64,000 bases of DNA from Plantactinospora soyae (GTDB lineage: Bacteria; Actinomycetota; Actinomycetes; Mycobacteriales; Micromonosporaceae), in assembly GCF_014874095.1 (NCBI RefSeq), contig NZ_JADBEB010000001.1:7688001-7752000 (forward strand), given 5' to 3'. Every line of letters begins with the position of its first letter. Positions within the stretch are counted from its first letter, which is position 1. The notes beneath the pieces were generated by a model. The model saw only the letters and a program-made list of their open reading frames with translations. It made no database searches and was not told the DNA's origin. A program made the translations under genes and the position numbers. Shown here one piece after another: positions 25,500 through 34,018 of the stretch.

Positions 25500-27337
25500 C
25501 GGGGCTCCGTTCCGGCCGGGACGACGCTGGCCGCCGCTCCGTACCGGCGGAAGCGCTGGCGCCGCCGCCGGATCAGCTCCTCGGTGGGCACATCGAGCAG
25601 CGGTGTCAGGTTGTCCACCAGGGCTCGGCGGAGCAGCGCCGCCGCCCCGGTCGGGTCCCGGTGTGCACCGTCGGCGGGCTCGGCGACGATCGCGTCGGCG
25701 ACACCGAGCCGGAGCAGGTCCGGCGCGGTGAGCCGGAGCGCGTCGGCGGCCCGGGGCACGGCCGCTCGGTCCTGCCAGAGGATCGCGGCGCAGCCCTCCG
25801 GGCTGATCACCGAGTAGACGGCGTTCCGCAGCATCAGTACCCGGTCGGCCACGGCCAGCGCGAGTGCGCCCCCGCTGCCGCCCTCACCGATGATCACTGC
25901 GACGACCGGAGTACGCAGACCGGTCATCGCCAGGATGCTCTGGGCGATGGCGCCGGCCTGGCCCTGCTGCTCGGCCTCGACTCCCGGGTACGCACCCGGT
26001 GTGTCGATCAGGGTGATCACCGGCAGTCCCAGCCCGGCGGCCAACCGCATGACCCGCAGCGCCTTGCGGTAACCGGCCGGGCTGGCCATGCCGAAGTTGC
26101 GGGCCCGCAGTTCGCGTGGATGGTGCCCCTTCTGGTGTCCGATCACGCCCACGTACCGGTCGCCGAGCCGGGCCAGGCCCGCGACTATCGCCGCGCAGTC
26201 GACACCCAGCCGGTCGCCGTGCAGTTCGACGAAGCCGTCGAAGGCGGTGGCCAGATAGTCCAGCGTGGTCGGCCGCCCGGCGTGCCGGGCCGAACGGACG
26301 ATCCGCCAGGCGTCGGGTCGGCTGTCCGGGTCGGGGACGTCGATCCGGCTCTGCCGGCGGAGGCGCTCACCACCCGTTCCGGCCGGCAGCTCGGCTTCGG
26401 CCCCGGCCGGACGCCCGCCCGGGCCGGCGACGCCGCCAGCCGGGCGGGCGGTGCCGGCACCGGTCGGGCGGTGCCCCAGTTCTCCACCCGTGACCTCCGG
26501 GCGCTGTGTGGCGGCGAGCAGCCAGCCCAGCCGGGCCCGCAGGACGCTCCGCTCCAGCACCATGTCGACCTGGCCGTGCCGGAGCAGGAAGCCGGTGGTC
26601 TGGAAGTCTTCCGGCAGTGTCTGCCGGATCGTCTGGCGGATCACCCGGGGGCCGGCGAACCCGAGCCGGGACCCGTTCTCCGCCAGCACGATGTCCGTGC
26701 AGGTCGCGAACGACGCTGCCACACCGCCGTAGGTGGGATCGGTGATCAGACTGACGGTGAGCAGCCCGGCCTCGCGCAGCGCGGCGATCGCCTGGCTGAT
26801 CGTGGCCATCTGCATCAGCGCCAGTACACCCTCCTGCATCCGCGCTCCGCCGGACGCGGTGACCAGGAGCAGCGGAAGCCGGCCGGTCAGGGCACACTCC
26901 GCGGCCCGGGTGATCAGCTCACCGGTGGCCGATCCGAGGCTGCCGCCGAGAAACCGGAAGTCCATGACGGCGAGTACGAGCCGATGGCCGCCGATGCTCG
27001 CCGTGCCGCAGAGCACCGCCTCGGCCAGTCCGGTCTCCGCACGCGCGGCGGCCAGCCGCTGCGGGTACGGCATCGAGTCGACGAATCCGATCGGGTCGAC
27101 CTGCACCGCCACCTCGGGCAGTTGGTCGAACGTCCCCCGGTCGACGAGTTGACGGATCCGCTCCGGCGCCTCCAGTCGACGGTGGTCGCCACATTCGGGG
27201 CACACGTCGAGGTTGCGCCGCAGGCGTTTCCGGTACAGCAGTGCGCGGCAGGACCGGCAGCGGGTCCAGGGCTGCTGGTCGAGATCGGCGAAGACACTCC
27301 GGCGGATGGCGGCCCCGCTCGCCGTTCGCCCGGTCAT
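25496..27337 (-). CDS. accDA: Fused acetyl-CoA carboxyltransferase, AccD-AccA
   Basis: 613 residues in which the beta subunit (AccD, ~1-285) and alpha subunit (AccA, ~325-600) are one polypeptide. The beta part has the zinc ribbon Cys27/Cys30/Cys46/Cys49 and crotonase-fold signatures (SLGSATGELITRAAECALTG, TASGGARMQEG); the alpha part has LHGDRLG, VIGHQKGHHPRE, IDTPGAYPGVEAEQQGQAGA and IGEGGSGGALALAVAD. A Pro/Gly-rich linker joins them. It should produce malonyl-CoA for the polyketide pathway. Both ends overlap the neighbours by four bases. Confidence 0.93.
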   Translation of the reverse strand: MTGRTASGAAIRRSVFADLDQQPWTRCRSCRALLYRKRLRRNLDVCPECGDHRRLEAPERIRQLVDRGTFDQLPEVAVQVDPIGFVDSMPYPQRLAAARAETGLAEAVLCGTASIGGHRLVLAVMDFRFLGGSLGSATGELITRAAECALTGRLPLLLVTASGGARMQEGVLALMQMATISQAIAALREAGLLTVSLITDPTYGGVAASFATCTDIVLAENGSRLGFAGPRVIRQTIRQTLPEDFQTTGFLLRHGQVDMVLERSVLRARLGWLLAATQRPEVTGGELGHRPTGAGTARPAGGVAGPGGRPAGAEAELPAGTGGERLRRQSRIDVPDPDSRPDAWRIVRSARHAGRPTTLDYLATAFDGFVELHGDRLGVDCAAIVAGLARLGDRYVGVIGHQKGHHPRELRARNFGMASPAGYRKALRVMRLAAGLGLPVITLIDTPGAYPGVEAEQQGQAGAIAQSILAMTGLRTPVVAVIIGEGGSGGALALAVADRVLMLRNAVYSVISPEGCAAILWQDRAAVPRAADALRLTAPDLLRLGVADAIVAEPADGAHRDPTGAAALLRRALVDNLTPLLDVPTEELIRRRRQRFRRYGAAASVVPAGTEPR

Positions 27338-27678
27338 CGCCGGCCCTGCGCGGAGTCGGCCGACGCGTCCCAGCGGTAGAAGCAGCGTGCCATGGCGTCC
27401 GCCGGCACCCGCCAGGTCGCCAGGTACGGCGAGATGTGCGGGGCCAGGCGCTCGCTCACCCGGACGAACTCCGGATGCCGGCGCGCACCTTCGACGGCGG
27501 CCCCACCGGGACTGTCGGTCTCGACAAGGTGGACATAGAGATCGTGCAACCGGTAGAGCGAGCGGTGCCGCACGCCCACCAGCCGGGGTAGTTCGGTCCG
27601 GTCCGACTCGGCGAAGATCTGTGCCACCTGCTGCTCCGCGGCCGGAACAACCTTCGCGACGATCAGCGAGCGATCCAT
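27334..27678 (-). CDS. TcmI-type polyketide cyclase (first copy)
   Basis: A 114-residue dimeric alpha/beta-barrel cyclase of the TcmI family: MDRSLIVAKVVPAAEQQVAQ, FAESDRTELPRLVGVRHRSL, YVHLVE, AMARCFYRWD. Such enzymes cyclise or aromatise poly-beta-keto intermediates in type II pathways. It is the first gene of the operon, and a candidate SARP box lies 137 bp upstream. It is clearly paralogous to the cyclase at 29372 (both keep VGVRHRSLYxL or TGVRHRSLYQL and AMARCFYxWD). Confidence 0.93.
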   Translation of the reverse strand: MDRSLIVAKVVPAAEQQVAQIFAESDRTELPRLVGVRHRSLYRLHDLYVHLVETDSPGGAAVEGARRHPEFVRVSERLAPHISPYLATWRVPADAMARCFYRWDASADSAQGRR

Positions 27679-27814
27679 GGGGTGGCCTCCCTGGGCGATT
27701 CCCGCGCTCCGCGTTCGGTGACACTGGGTTCCGGGCCGCGAACGGGTCTGCTCCCCCGACCACTCCCCCGACCGTCACCTAGTCCAATGACTGGTGACCA
27801 CCCTGCCGAGGCGG

Positions 27815-27832
27815 TGTCAACGGATTGTCACC
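27815..27832 (-). promoter_or_regulatory. Candidate SARP-binding direct repeat upstream of PKS operon
   Basis: On the minus strand the heptamers GGTGACA and GTTGACA are separated by four bases (11-bp period), the layout of SARP binding sites. They lie 137 bp upstream of the first cyclase gene. The matched site upstream of the plus-strand operon (29233-29250) has the same arrangement. The rest of the 510-bp gap 27679-28188 holds no gene; an inverted repeat at 28025-28057 is listed separately. Confidence 0.55.
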
Positions 27833-28024
27833 CGATCACGTACCACCGGAACCCGGTTCGGTGACGCTCCGGTGACGGTGATCGGGCAGAATGCGCGATC
27901 CGGACAGCGCCCCGTACCCCCGAGCGCTCCGTCGCGAACCCGAGCAGAGCCACTTATACCCAGCTCAGGGCAGGTGTGACCTGACCGGACGGGTACGTCG
28001 GAATGTCGACCAGCCGATTGACCC

Positions 28025-28057
28025 AGCGTGACGGTGATTGATAACCTTCGTCACGCT
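28025..28057. promoter_or_regulatory. Inverted repeat in SARP/PKS divergent promoter region
   Basis: Perfect 9-bp arms AGCGTGACG (28025-28033) and CGTCACGCT (28049-28057) flank a 15-base AT-richer spacer. It lies 132 bp before the SARP start and could be an operator or a transcript hairpin. TGAC/TGAT motifs recur at 10-bp intervals around it. Confidence 0.4.
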
Positions 28058-28188
28058 TTGCGGCGTCAGCCGCCGGCTGACGGAGGCGGCGTCCAGAGCA
28101 CCGTCGGCGTACCGGAGTGCTGGACGGGGCCACCATCGGTGGCAGGGCGGACTTCGGGACACGGGTTCCGGGTGCAGGAGGGTGGGCC

Positions 28189-29049
28189 GTGACCTCGAAG
28201 GAGAGCGAGCCGCACGACGGGGTACGCCGGCCGCCGGCCCAACCGCCCGCTCAGACGATCCAACTGCTGCTCCTGGACGGGTTCAACCTGCTGCACGACG
28301 GGGCACCAATCGTCGTACCGCGTGGACTGCAACGGATCATCGCGCTGATCGGCCTGCGTCCGGGTGCGACCCGGGCCCACCTGGCCGGTCTGCTGTGGCC
28401 GGACACCGCGGAGGAACGGGCGATGTCGTCCCTGCGTACGGCGCTGTGGCGACTGCGGCAGGAGGGCAGCTGTCCGGTACTGACCGCCGGCGACACCGTC
28501 CGGCTCGACCCGGTGGTGATGCTGGACATCGACGACCTCGTTCGGGCCGCCGAGCGGGTCCGGGACGGTGCGGACCCCCGCTGGGCCGCGAAGATCCTCA
28601 CCGCCGGCCGACACGACCTGCTACCCGGCTGGTACGACGAATGGGTCCTGCCCGAACGCGAGCGGCTGCGCCAGTTGCGGCTGCACATGCTGGAGGAGAT
28701 CGCCCGTGGCCACCTGCGGGCCGGGCAGCACGGCGAGGCGCTGCAGGCGGCCCTCGAGGCGGTACGGGCCGAGCCGCTCCGGGAGACACCGCACCGGCTG
28801 ATCGTCGAGACCCACCTCGCCGAGGGCAACGCCTACGAGGCGCTGCAGGCGTTCTACGTCTATCGTGACCTGCTGCTGCGGGAGCTCCAACTGGAGCCGT
28901 CCGAGGCGATGTGCGGCCTGCTCAGTGATCTTCTCGCCCCGATACCCAGGCCGACGATCACGCACGCGCCACGCCCGAAGCCCCAGTCCTCGCGCCCCGG
29001 GCCGTACGCCGGGCGGTCGGCCCTGCCGGCGATGCCGGGACCGCGCTGA
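28189..29049 (+). CDS. SARP-family pathway-specific activator
   Basis: 286 residues from GTG 28189, with GGAGGG 8 bases upstream. An OmpR-like winged-helix DNA-binding domain (~20-100; LLDGFNLLHDGAPIVVPRGL, then HLAGLLWPDTAEERAMSSLR) precedes the bacterial transcriptional activator domain (LLPGWYDEWVLPERERLRQL, ALQAALEAVRAEPLRETPHR, LQAFYVYRDLLLRELQLEPS). A proline-rich tail of ~40 residues has no similarity to the family. No C-terminal NB-ARC/TPR part is present, so it is the short class. It is the expected regulator of the polyketide operons on both sides. Confidence 0.92.
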   Translation: MTSKESEPHDGVRRPPAQPPAQTIQLLLLDGFNLLHDGAPIVVPRGLQRIIALIGLRPGATRAHLAGLLWPDTAEERAMSSLRTALWRLRQEGSCPVLTAGDTVRLDPVVMLDIDDLVRAAERVRDGADPRWAAKILTAGRHDLLPGWYDEWVLPERERLRQLRLHMLEEIARGHLRAGQHGEALQAALEAVRAEPLRETPHRLIVETHLAEGNAYEALQAFYVYRDLLLRELQLEPSEAMCGLLSDLLAPIPRPTITHAPRPKPQSSRPGPYAGRSALPAMPGPR

Positions 29050-29232
29050 TCACCACGGAACGAGACCGGCCCGCTCCTGGGGCCCGATCCGTCCGACCTG
29101 CGTGATCCGTCTCCGTCGGCCGAGGGCAGCCCTGTCGATCCGTCGGCGTGCTTCCGTGCGGGCGACGGACCCCATCGTGGCGCCACCGGCGTCACCGGGG
29201 CGTCAACCGGGGCGGCGGACGCATGCGTACCG

Positions 29233-29250
29233 GTTGACATCCCCTTGACG
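29233..29250 (+). promoter_or_regulatory. Candidate SARP-binding direct repeat upstream of cyclase/monooxygenase operon
   Basis: GTTGACA (29233-29239) and CTTGACG (29244-29250) have an 11-bp period, matching the site on the other operon. A weak -10-like CATGGT begins ten bases downstream. The 320-bp gap 29050-29371 contains no other clear feature. Confidence 0.55.
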
Positions 29251-29371
29251 TCGCGGGCGGCATGGTGACCGGGCCCGGGACGTGCGGTCGCACCGCCGGC
29301 CGAGCCGGCCGGGACCTGTCCGGTCGCCTGGGCCAACCGGGCCGACCCGTACCAGCCAGTGGGGAGACGAC

Positions 29372-29716
29372 ATGAATCGTGTGCTGATCGTGGGCAGGAT
29401 CGTTCCGGGGACCGAGGAGGCGATCGCGAAGATCTTCACCGAGTCCGACGAGACGGACCTGCACACCGTCACGGGGGTACGACACCGCTCGCTCTACCAG
29501 CTGGGCGACCTGTGCCTGCATCTGATGGAGACGGAGGAGTTCTCGCCGGCCCGGATGGAGCAGGCGAACCGGCATCCGCTCTTCGCCAGCGTCACCGAAC
29601 GGCTCTCGGCGTACATCTCGCCGTACTCGCCGAACTGGCAGTCCCCCCGCGACGCCATGGCCCGGTGCTTCTATCAGTGGGACGGTCCCGGATCGGCGAC
29701 CGGCACCCCACGTTGA
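29372..29716 (+). CDS. TcmI-type polyketide cyclase (second copy)
   Basis: 114 residues, the same size and family as the product at 27334. Landmarks: MNRVLIVGRIVPGTEEAIAK, SDETDLHTVTGVRHRSLYQL, CLHLMETEEFSPARME, YISPYSPNWQSPRDAMARCF. Paired TcmI-like genes could close different rings or act at successive steps; which one acts when cannot be read. The ribosome-binding site GGGGAGACGAC precedes ATG 29372. It is followed after 17 bp by the FAD monooxygenase, probably in one transcript with it. Confidence 0.93.
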   Translation: MNRVLIVGRIVPGTEEAIAKIFTESDETDLHTVTGVRHRSLYQLGDLCLHLMETEEFSPARMEQANRHPLFASVTERLSAYISPYSPNWQSPRDAMARCFYQWDGPGSATGTPR

Positions 29717-29733
29717 CAGCGGAAGAGGGTCCG

Positions 29734-31083
29734 ATGCCCGGCAGACCGTTACACGTGATCGTCATCGGGGCCGGCACCGGCGGCATGTGCCTGGCGCACG
29801 GCCTGCGACGCGCCGGCATCAGCGTCGCGGTCTACGAGCGGTACCGGACCCGCAGCGACGGGCTGCTCGGCTACCGGGTCGGGATCAACCCGACCGGTTG
29901 CCGGGCCCTGCGGGAGTGCCTGCCGCCGGAGTTGTTCACCACCTTCCTCGCAACCTGCGCCCGGGCGCCCCGGTTCTTCAACGTGCTGACCGGGCAACTG
30001 CACCGGACGGCGTCCTTCGCGCTGCGCCCCGATGCGGACCCGACGAGCATCGACCAGTCGGTCTCCCGGATGACCCTGCGCCAGATCCTGCTCACCGACA
30101 TGGACGACGTGGTCCACTTCGGTAAGACCTTCACCTCTTACGAGCAGCACGACGACGGCACCGTCACCGCCCACTTCGGCGACGGCACCTCGGCGACCGG
30201 CGACCTGCTCGTCGCGGCCGACGGCACCCACTCGGCGGTACGCCGGCAGTATCTGCCGCACGCCGAGGTCAAGGACGCCGGAAGCATCAACATCGCCAGC
30301 AAGATTCCGCTCACCGAGTACACCCGGAGCCTGCTCTCCGACGAGATCCGGGGCGGAATCTCGCTGATCTTCGGTGCCGGGGGGCTGATGGGCGTCCTGC
30401 ACGTGATGGAGTTCAAGTGGGACCAGCGCGGCTCGGTCAAGCCTGGCGTCGGGGTGACCGACGCGAGCCTGATCGGAAGCTGGCCGGGGCTGCTCTACGA
30501 CAACACGCGGGACTGCATCAACCTGATCATCTGGAGCGCAGCGGACCGGTTTCCCGAGGACGTGATGGAGCTGCGGGGTGAGCGGCTCGCCAAGGTCGCG
30601 CTCGACCTGACCCGGAACTGGCACCCCACGCTGCGCGAGCTGCTCCGGCACAGCGATCCGGGCAGCGTCATCCCGATCAAGGTCGCCACCTCCGTACCGG
30701 TGGAGCCGTGGAAGAGCAGCAACATCACGCTGCTGGGCGACGCGATCCACACCATGACCCCCGGGCGGGGGGTCGGGGCCAACACCGCACTGCGGGACGC
30801 GGCACTGCTCCGCCGGCACCTGGTCGCGGCGGTGGCCGACGCCGGCCCCCTGGTCACGGCGGTCGCGGACTACGAGACCGAGATGATCCGGTATGGCTTC
30901 GCCCGGGTCGCCGACTCGCTGCGTACCAACGGCACCAACGGGGACGATCCGATCTACAAGCCGATCATCGGCCGGTTCGCGATGCTGGCCGCCCGGGGCT
31001 ACTTCAGTGTGACCAGCAGGCTGCCTCCGCTGCGCCGGAAGTTCGTCGACGAGCTCTACAACTACCGGGGCGCGGAGAGCTGA
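29734..31083 (+). CDS. FAD-dependent aromatic polyketide monooxygenase
   Basis: 449 residues of the UbiH/PHBH-like flavoprotein hydroxylase family. FAD motif VIVIGAGTGGMCLAHGLRRA (Rossmann GxGxxG), DLLVAADGTHSAVR (DG motif) and NITLLGDAIHTMTPGRGVGA (GD motif) are present. It should hydroxylate a polyphenolic ring of the polyketide product using NAD(P)H and O2. Similar enzymes lie at the equivalent position in spore-pigment and other type II clusters. GGAAGAGGG precedes ATG 29734. Confidence 0.93.
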   Translation: MPGRPLHVIVIGAGTGGMCLAHGLRRAGISVAVYERYRTRSDGLLGYRVGINPTGCRALRECLPPELFTTFLATCARAPRFFNVLTGQLHRTASFALRPDADPTSIDQSVSRMTLRQILLTDMDDVVHFGKTFTSYEQHDDGTVTAHFGDGTSATGDLLVAADGTHSAVRRQYLPHAEVKDAGSINIASKIPLTEYTRSLLSDEIRGGISLIFGAGGLMGVLHVMEFKWDQRGSVKPGVGVTDASLIGSWPGLLYDNTRDCINLIIWSAADRFPEDVMELRGERLAKVALDLTRNWHPTLRELLRHSDPGSVIPIKVATSVPVEPWKSSNITLLGDAIHTMTPGRGVGANTALRDAALLRRHLVAAVADAGPLVTAVADYETEMIRYGFARVADSLRTNGTNGDDPIYKPIIGRFAMLAARGYFSVTSRLPPLRRKFVDELYNYRGAES

Positions 31084-31123
31084 GGTACCGCCGCGAGGGC
31101 CGCACCGGGCGACCGGAAGCGGG

Positions 31124-32011
31124 TCACCGCGCCGGCGCGCCTCGGGTCGGGACGGCGAGTTCCTCGATCACGCCGGTCAGGCCCTCGGTGCCGTGGCCCC
31201 GGTCGATGCGTCGCCGCACCGCCTCGTGCAGGTGGACGAGCTGCGTGTGGTGCAGACCGGCCGCCGACCGCAGTCGCGACAACTGCTCCAGTACCGGGGC
31301 GTGCTCGACCAGGCTGGCGGGGCCCCGGGGATAGCGGCGTTCGCGGACCTCGCGGGCCGTTTCGGCGGTCGCCCGCGAGACATGACTCAACTGCCGGCCG
31401 GCGAACGTGGCGAAGGCGTCCAGCGCGGTGTTGTCGGCGCCGCCCACCAGCGCCAACGCGTTCAGGTAGGCCAACTCGGCCTCGTACCAGAGGCCGAGCA
31501 GCGCCAGGTCGTACCGGCAGGCCTGACCCGCGTCCGGCCCGAGATGGTGGGTCGTGCCGAGCTGTTCCAGGGTCCGGCGATGGGCGACGAACGCCCGCTC
31601 GGAACCACTGTAGAGAAGGGTGGCCTCCGGGCCGCCGAGTTGCTCGGGGCCGGCCTGGACGACACCGTCGAGGTAGTCGGCCCCGACCCGCCGCGCCCAG
31701 TCGGCCACCTGCTCCGCCCGGTCCGGCGCCCCGGTGGTCAGGTTGACCACCACCCGGCCCGGTACGGCGTCCGCGACGGTGCCCAGCACCGCCTGCACCG
31801 CGTCGTAGTCGGTCAGGCTGAGCAGGACCAACTCGCCGGCGGCCACGGCGTCGGCGGGCGTGCCGGCCAGGACCGCTCCCTCTGCCACCAGGTCCCGGGC
31901 CTTGTCGGGGGTACGGTTCCAGACCGTCACCGGATGGCCCCGGACGAGCAGGACGTGGGCCAGTGCGCTGCCCATGGCGCCCAGACCGAGCACGCTGACG
32001 GAAGTGTCCAT
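31124..32011 (-). CDS. NAD(P)-dependent imine-reductase-like dehydrogenase
   Basis: 295 residues. N-terminal Rossmann fold VSVLGLGAMGSALAHVLLVR with TVWNRTP, then GELVLLSLTDYDAVQAVL and VVNLTTGAPDRAEQ. The C-terminal helical dimerisation domain (YLDGVVQAGPEQLGGPEATL, LGLWYEAELAYLNALALVG) is of the imine-reductase type rather than the canonical hydroxyacid dehydrogenase, since the catalytic Lys is not seen in the usual place. The gene converges on the polyketide monooxygenase and is divergent from a TetR gene 65 bp away. Whether it belongs to the polyketide pathway is uncertain. Confidence 0.82.
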   Translation of the reverse strand: MDTSVSVLGLGAMGSALAHVLLVRGHPVTVWNRTPDKARDLVAEGAVLAGTPADAVAAGELVLLSLTDYDAVQAVLGTVADAVPGRVVVNLTTGAPDRAEQVADWARRVGADYLDGVVQAGPEQLGGPEATLLYSGSERAFVAHRRTLEQLGTTHHLGPDAGQACRYDLALLGLWYEAELAYLNALALVGGADNTALDAFATFAGRQLSHVSRATAETAREVRERRYPRGPASLVEHAPVLEQLSRLRSAAGLHHTQLVHLHEAVRRRIDRGHGTEGLTGVIEELAVPTRGAPAR

Positions 32012-32076
32012 CGTCGACTCCGCTCTACCCAGTATCGTTCCGGACCGACTCGTAACGTATCAGGTAGGCTTCCATC

Positions 32077-32736
32077 GTGGAAGCCGGACAGTCTCCCCCG
32101 CCGCCGCGTGGCGGCCGGCCACGCGATCCGCAGATCGACCAGGCGGTGCTGGACGCCACGTCGGCCCTGCTCGACGAGGTCGGCTACGTCCATTTGACGT
32201 TCGAGGAGGTCGCCCGCCGGGCCGGCACCACCAAACCGGCGATCTACCGCCGCTGGCCGGGCCGTCCTCGGCTGGTACTCGCGGCACTGGCGGTACGGCT
32301 GGGCGCCGTACGTACCGCCGACACCGGCTGCACGCTCTGCGACCTGCACGAGGGCATCACCCTCTTCGTCGCGCTCTTCGACCGCATCCGGCCGGAGGTG
32401 CTGGGACCGTTGCTCGCCGACTGCGCACCGGAGCCGGCACTACGCCAGACGTTCATGACCACCCTGTTCGAGCCGCCCCGGGTCGCCGTGGCCCGGATGA
32501 TCGACCGTGCGACCGCGCGCGGGGATCTGCGTACCGATCTCGACCGCGATCTCGTCCTGGACATGCTCGGATCGCTGGTGCACTACCGCGCCCTGTTCGG
32601 CCACGCGGCGACCGGCGACGCCGACGTCGGCAGGGCGGTCGAGGCGCTGCTGCGCGGCGTCGCCACCGACTATCCGGCGCTGGTCGAGCAGAGCCGCCGG
32701 ATGACCGCGACCGCCCAGTCCCACGGCGGGCACTGA
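32077..32736 (+). CDS. TetR/AcrR family regulator
   Basis: 219 residues from GTG 32077. The helix-turn-helix at ~25-70 reads YVHLTFEEVARRAGTTKPAI, then YRRWPGRPRLV. The C-terminal domain has the TetR_C_16-like pattern with DLRTDLDRDLVLDMLGSLVH. Only 65 bp separate it from the divergent imine-reductase-like gene, so it probably represses that gene; no strong palindrome was recognised in the gap, but TTACGAG/GTAACG halves occur at about 32050. Confidence 0.88.
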   Translation: MEAGQSPPPPRGGRPRDPQIDQAVLDATSALLDEVGYVHLTFEEVARRAGTTKPAIYRRWPGRPRLVLAALAVRLGAVRTADTGCTLCDLHEGITLFVALFDRIRPEVLGPLLADCAPEPALRQTFMTTLFEPPRVAVARMIDRATARGDLRTDLDRDLVLDMLGSLVHYRALFGHAATGDADVGRAVEALLRGVATDYPALVEQSRRMTATAQSHGGH

Positions 32737-32749
32737 CGGCCGGGCCCCG

Positions 32750-33787
32750 TCAGGCCAGGGTGGGCGTACTGTCCCGGACGACCACCTCGCCGCGGACCCG
32801 CCGCAGTCGGGGTCGCTCGGCCCGGGGCTGCATCACGAGTTCGAGCGCCGCCGCCCCGACCTCCTCCAGCGGCAGCCGGACGGTGGTGAGCGACGGCGTC
32901 ACGTCCCGGAGCGTGACGATGTCGTCGAAGCCGGCCACCGCCATGCCGCCGGGCAGCGGTACGCCGTGGTCGCGCAACGCCGAGATCGCGCCGACCGCCA
33001 TTACGTCGTTGACGGCGAACACACAGGTGGCGTCGAGATCCCGGGCGAGAAGGTCGCCCATCGTGGCGTAACCGCCGTCCCGGGTGAAGTCGCCGTGCAC
33101 CACGTGCCCCTTCGGCAGGGTGATCCCGGCGGCGGTCAGCCCGGCCTGGAATCCGGCGAGCCGGTCCCGGGCGGTGAGCAGCGCCCGAGGTCCGGCGAGT
33201 ACGGCGAACCGCCGGTGCCCCAACTCGACGAGTCTGCGCGCGAGCATCCGGGCGCCCTCGCGGTTCTCCATCAGCACCGTGTCCAGTGGCAGGACGTTCT
33301 GGCTCACCAGCGCGACCCGGGCACCGGTCTCCTCGATGATCCGCAGTTCGGCCCCGAGCCGGTCCCGCAGCGTACGGTCGGCGAACCGGCTGCCGGCCAG
33401 GATGACGGCCCGGGGACGCTGACTGCGCAGGGTGGCCAGGTAGTCGAGTTCGCGTTCGGCCCGCCCCGTCGTGCTGTACATCATCACGATGCTGCGGTGC
33501 TGCTCGGCTGCGCGCATCACACCGGCGGCGATGGACGAGAAGAACGGGTCGGCGATGTCGTGCACCAACAGCCCCACCACGTTGGTGTGGCCCCGGGCCA
33601 TCGCCTGGGCCTGGGCGTTGGTGGAGTAGTTCAACGCGGCGGCGGCGGCGAGCACCCGGTCCGTCAGATCCGCCCGGACCTGCCGGGTGCCGCTGCCGTT
33701 GAGCACCCGGGAGGCGGTCGCCACCGACACACCGGCCTCGTGGGCGACATCCATCAGCGTGATCGTTCCGGATGAGCGCTTGGTCAT
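32750..33787 (-). CDS. LacI family transcriptional regulator
   Basis: 345 residues. The LacI headpiece (ITLMDVAHEAGVSVATASRV, LNGSG) at ~8-58 is followed by the periplasmic-binding-protein-like core (VVGLLVHDIADPFFSSIAAG, RAVILAGSRF, GFQAGLTAAGITL, FAVNDVMAVGAISALRDHGV, MAVAGFDDIVTLRDVTPSLT). It binds a sugar or sugar derivative. ATG 33787 is the family-like start; the longer open frame upstream continues with unrelated sequence. The nearby carbohydrate operon starting at 36273 has LacI-like operator repeats and is the best candidate target. Confidence 0.93.
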   Translation of the reverse strand: MTKRSSGTITLMDVAHEAGVSVATASRVLNGSGTRQVRADLTDRVLAAAAALNYSTNAQAQAMARGHTNVVGLLVHDIADPFFSSIAAGVMRAAEQHRSIVMMYSTTGRAERELDYLATLRSQRPRAVILAGSRFADRTLRDRLGAELRIIEETGARVALVSQNVLPLDTVLMENREGARMLARRLVELGHRRFAVLAGPRALLTARDRLAGFQAGLTAAGITLPKGHVVHGDFTRDGGYATMGDLLARDLDATCVFAVNDVMAVGAISALRDHGVPLPGGMAVAGFDDIVTLRDVTPSLTTVRLPLEEVGAAALELVMQPRAERPRLRRVRGEVVVRDSTPTLA

Positions 33788-33999
33788 GTTGGCGGCCCCC
33801 ACGAGCTGATTCGGTGGCGACGTACGAGCAGGCCGCACGCCTGGCATCCGCACCTTAATGCCCACCAGTCGGCCTGTGGTGCTCGGCGAGCCGATCCGGC
33901 GGGGCGGGACCGGGGCGGAATCCGGATCGACGTCGGCGTGCGAGTCGTGCCGAGGGCGACGGTTGCCCGGCGGGCCGGCAGACCGTACAGTCGCATTAT

Positions 34000-34015
34000 T
34001 GTATCGATCGACACA
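34000..34015. promoter_or_regulatory. Imperfect palindromic operator upstream of SDR gene
   Basis: The 16-bp sequence TGTATCGATCGACACA matches its own reverse complement at 14 positions. It lies four bases before the SDR start codon, where a bound repressor would block the operon. The TetR protein encoded by the last gene of this operon is the likely binder (inference). Confidence 0.5.
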
Positions 34016-34018
34016 GAA

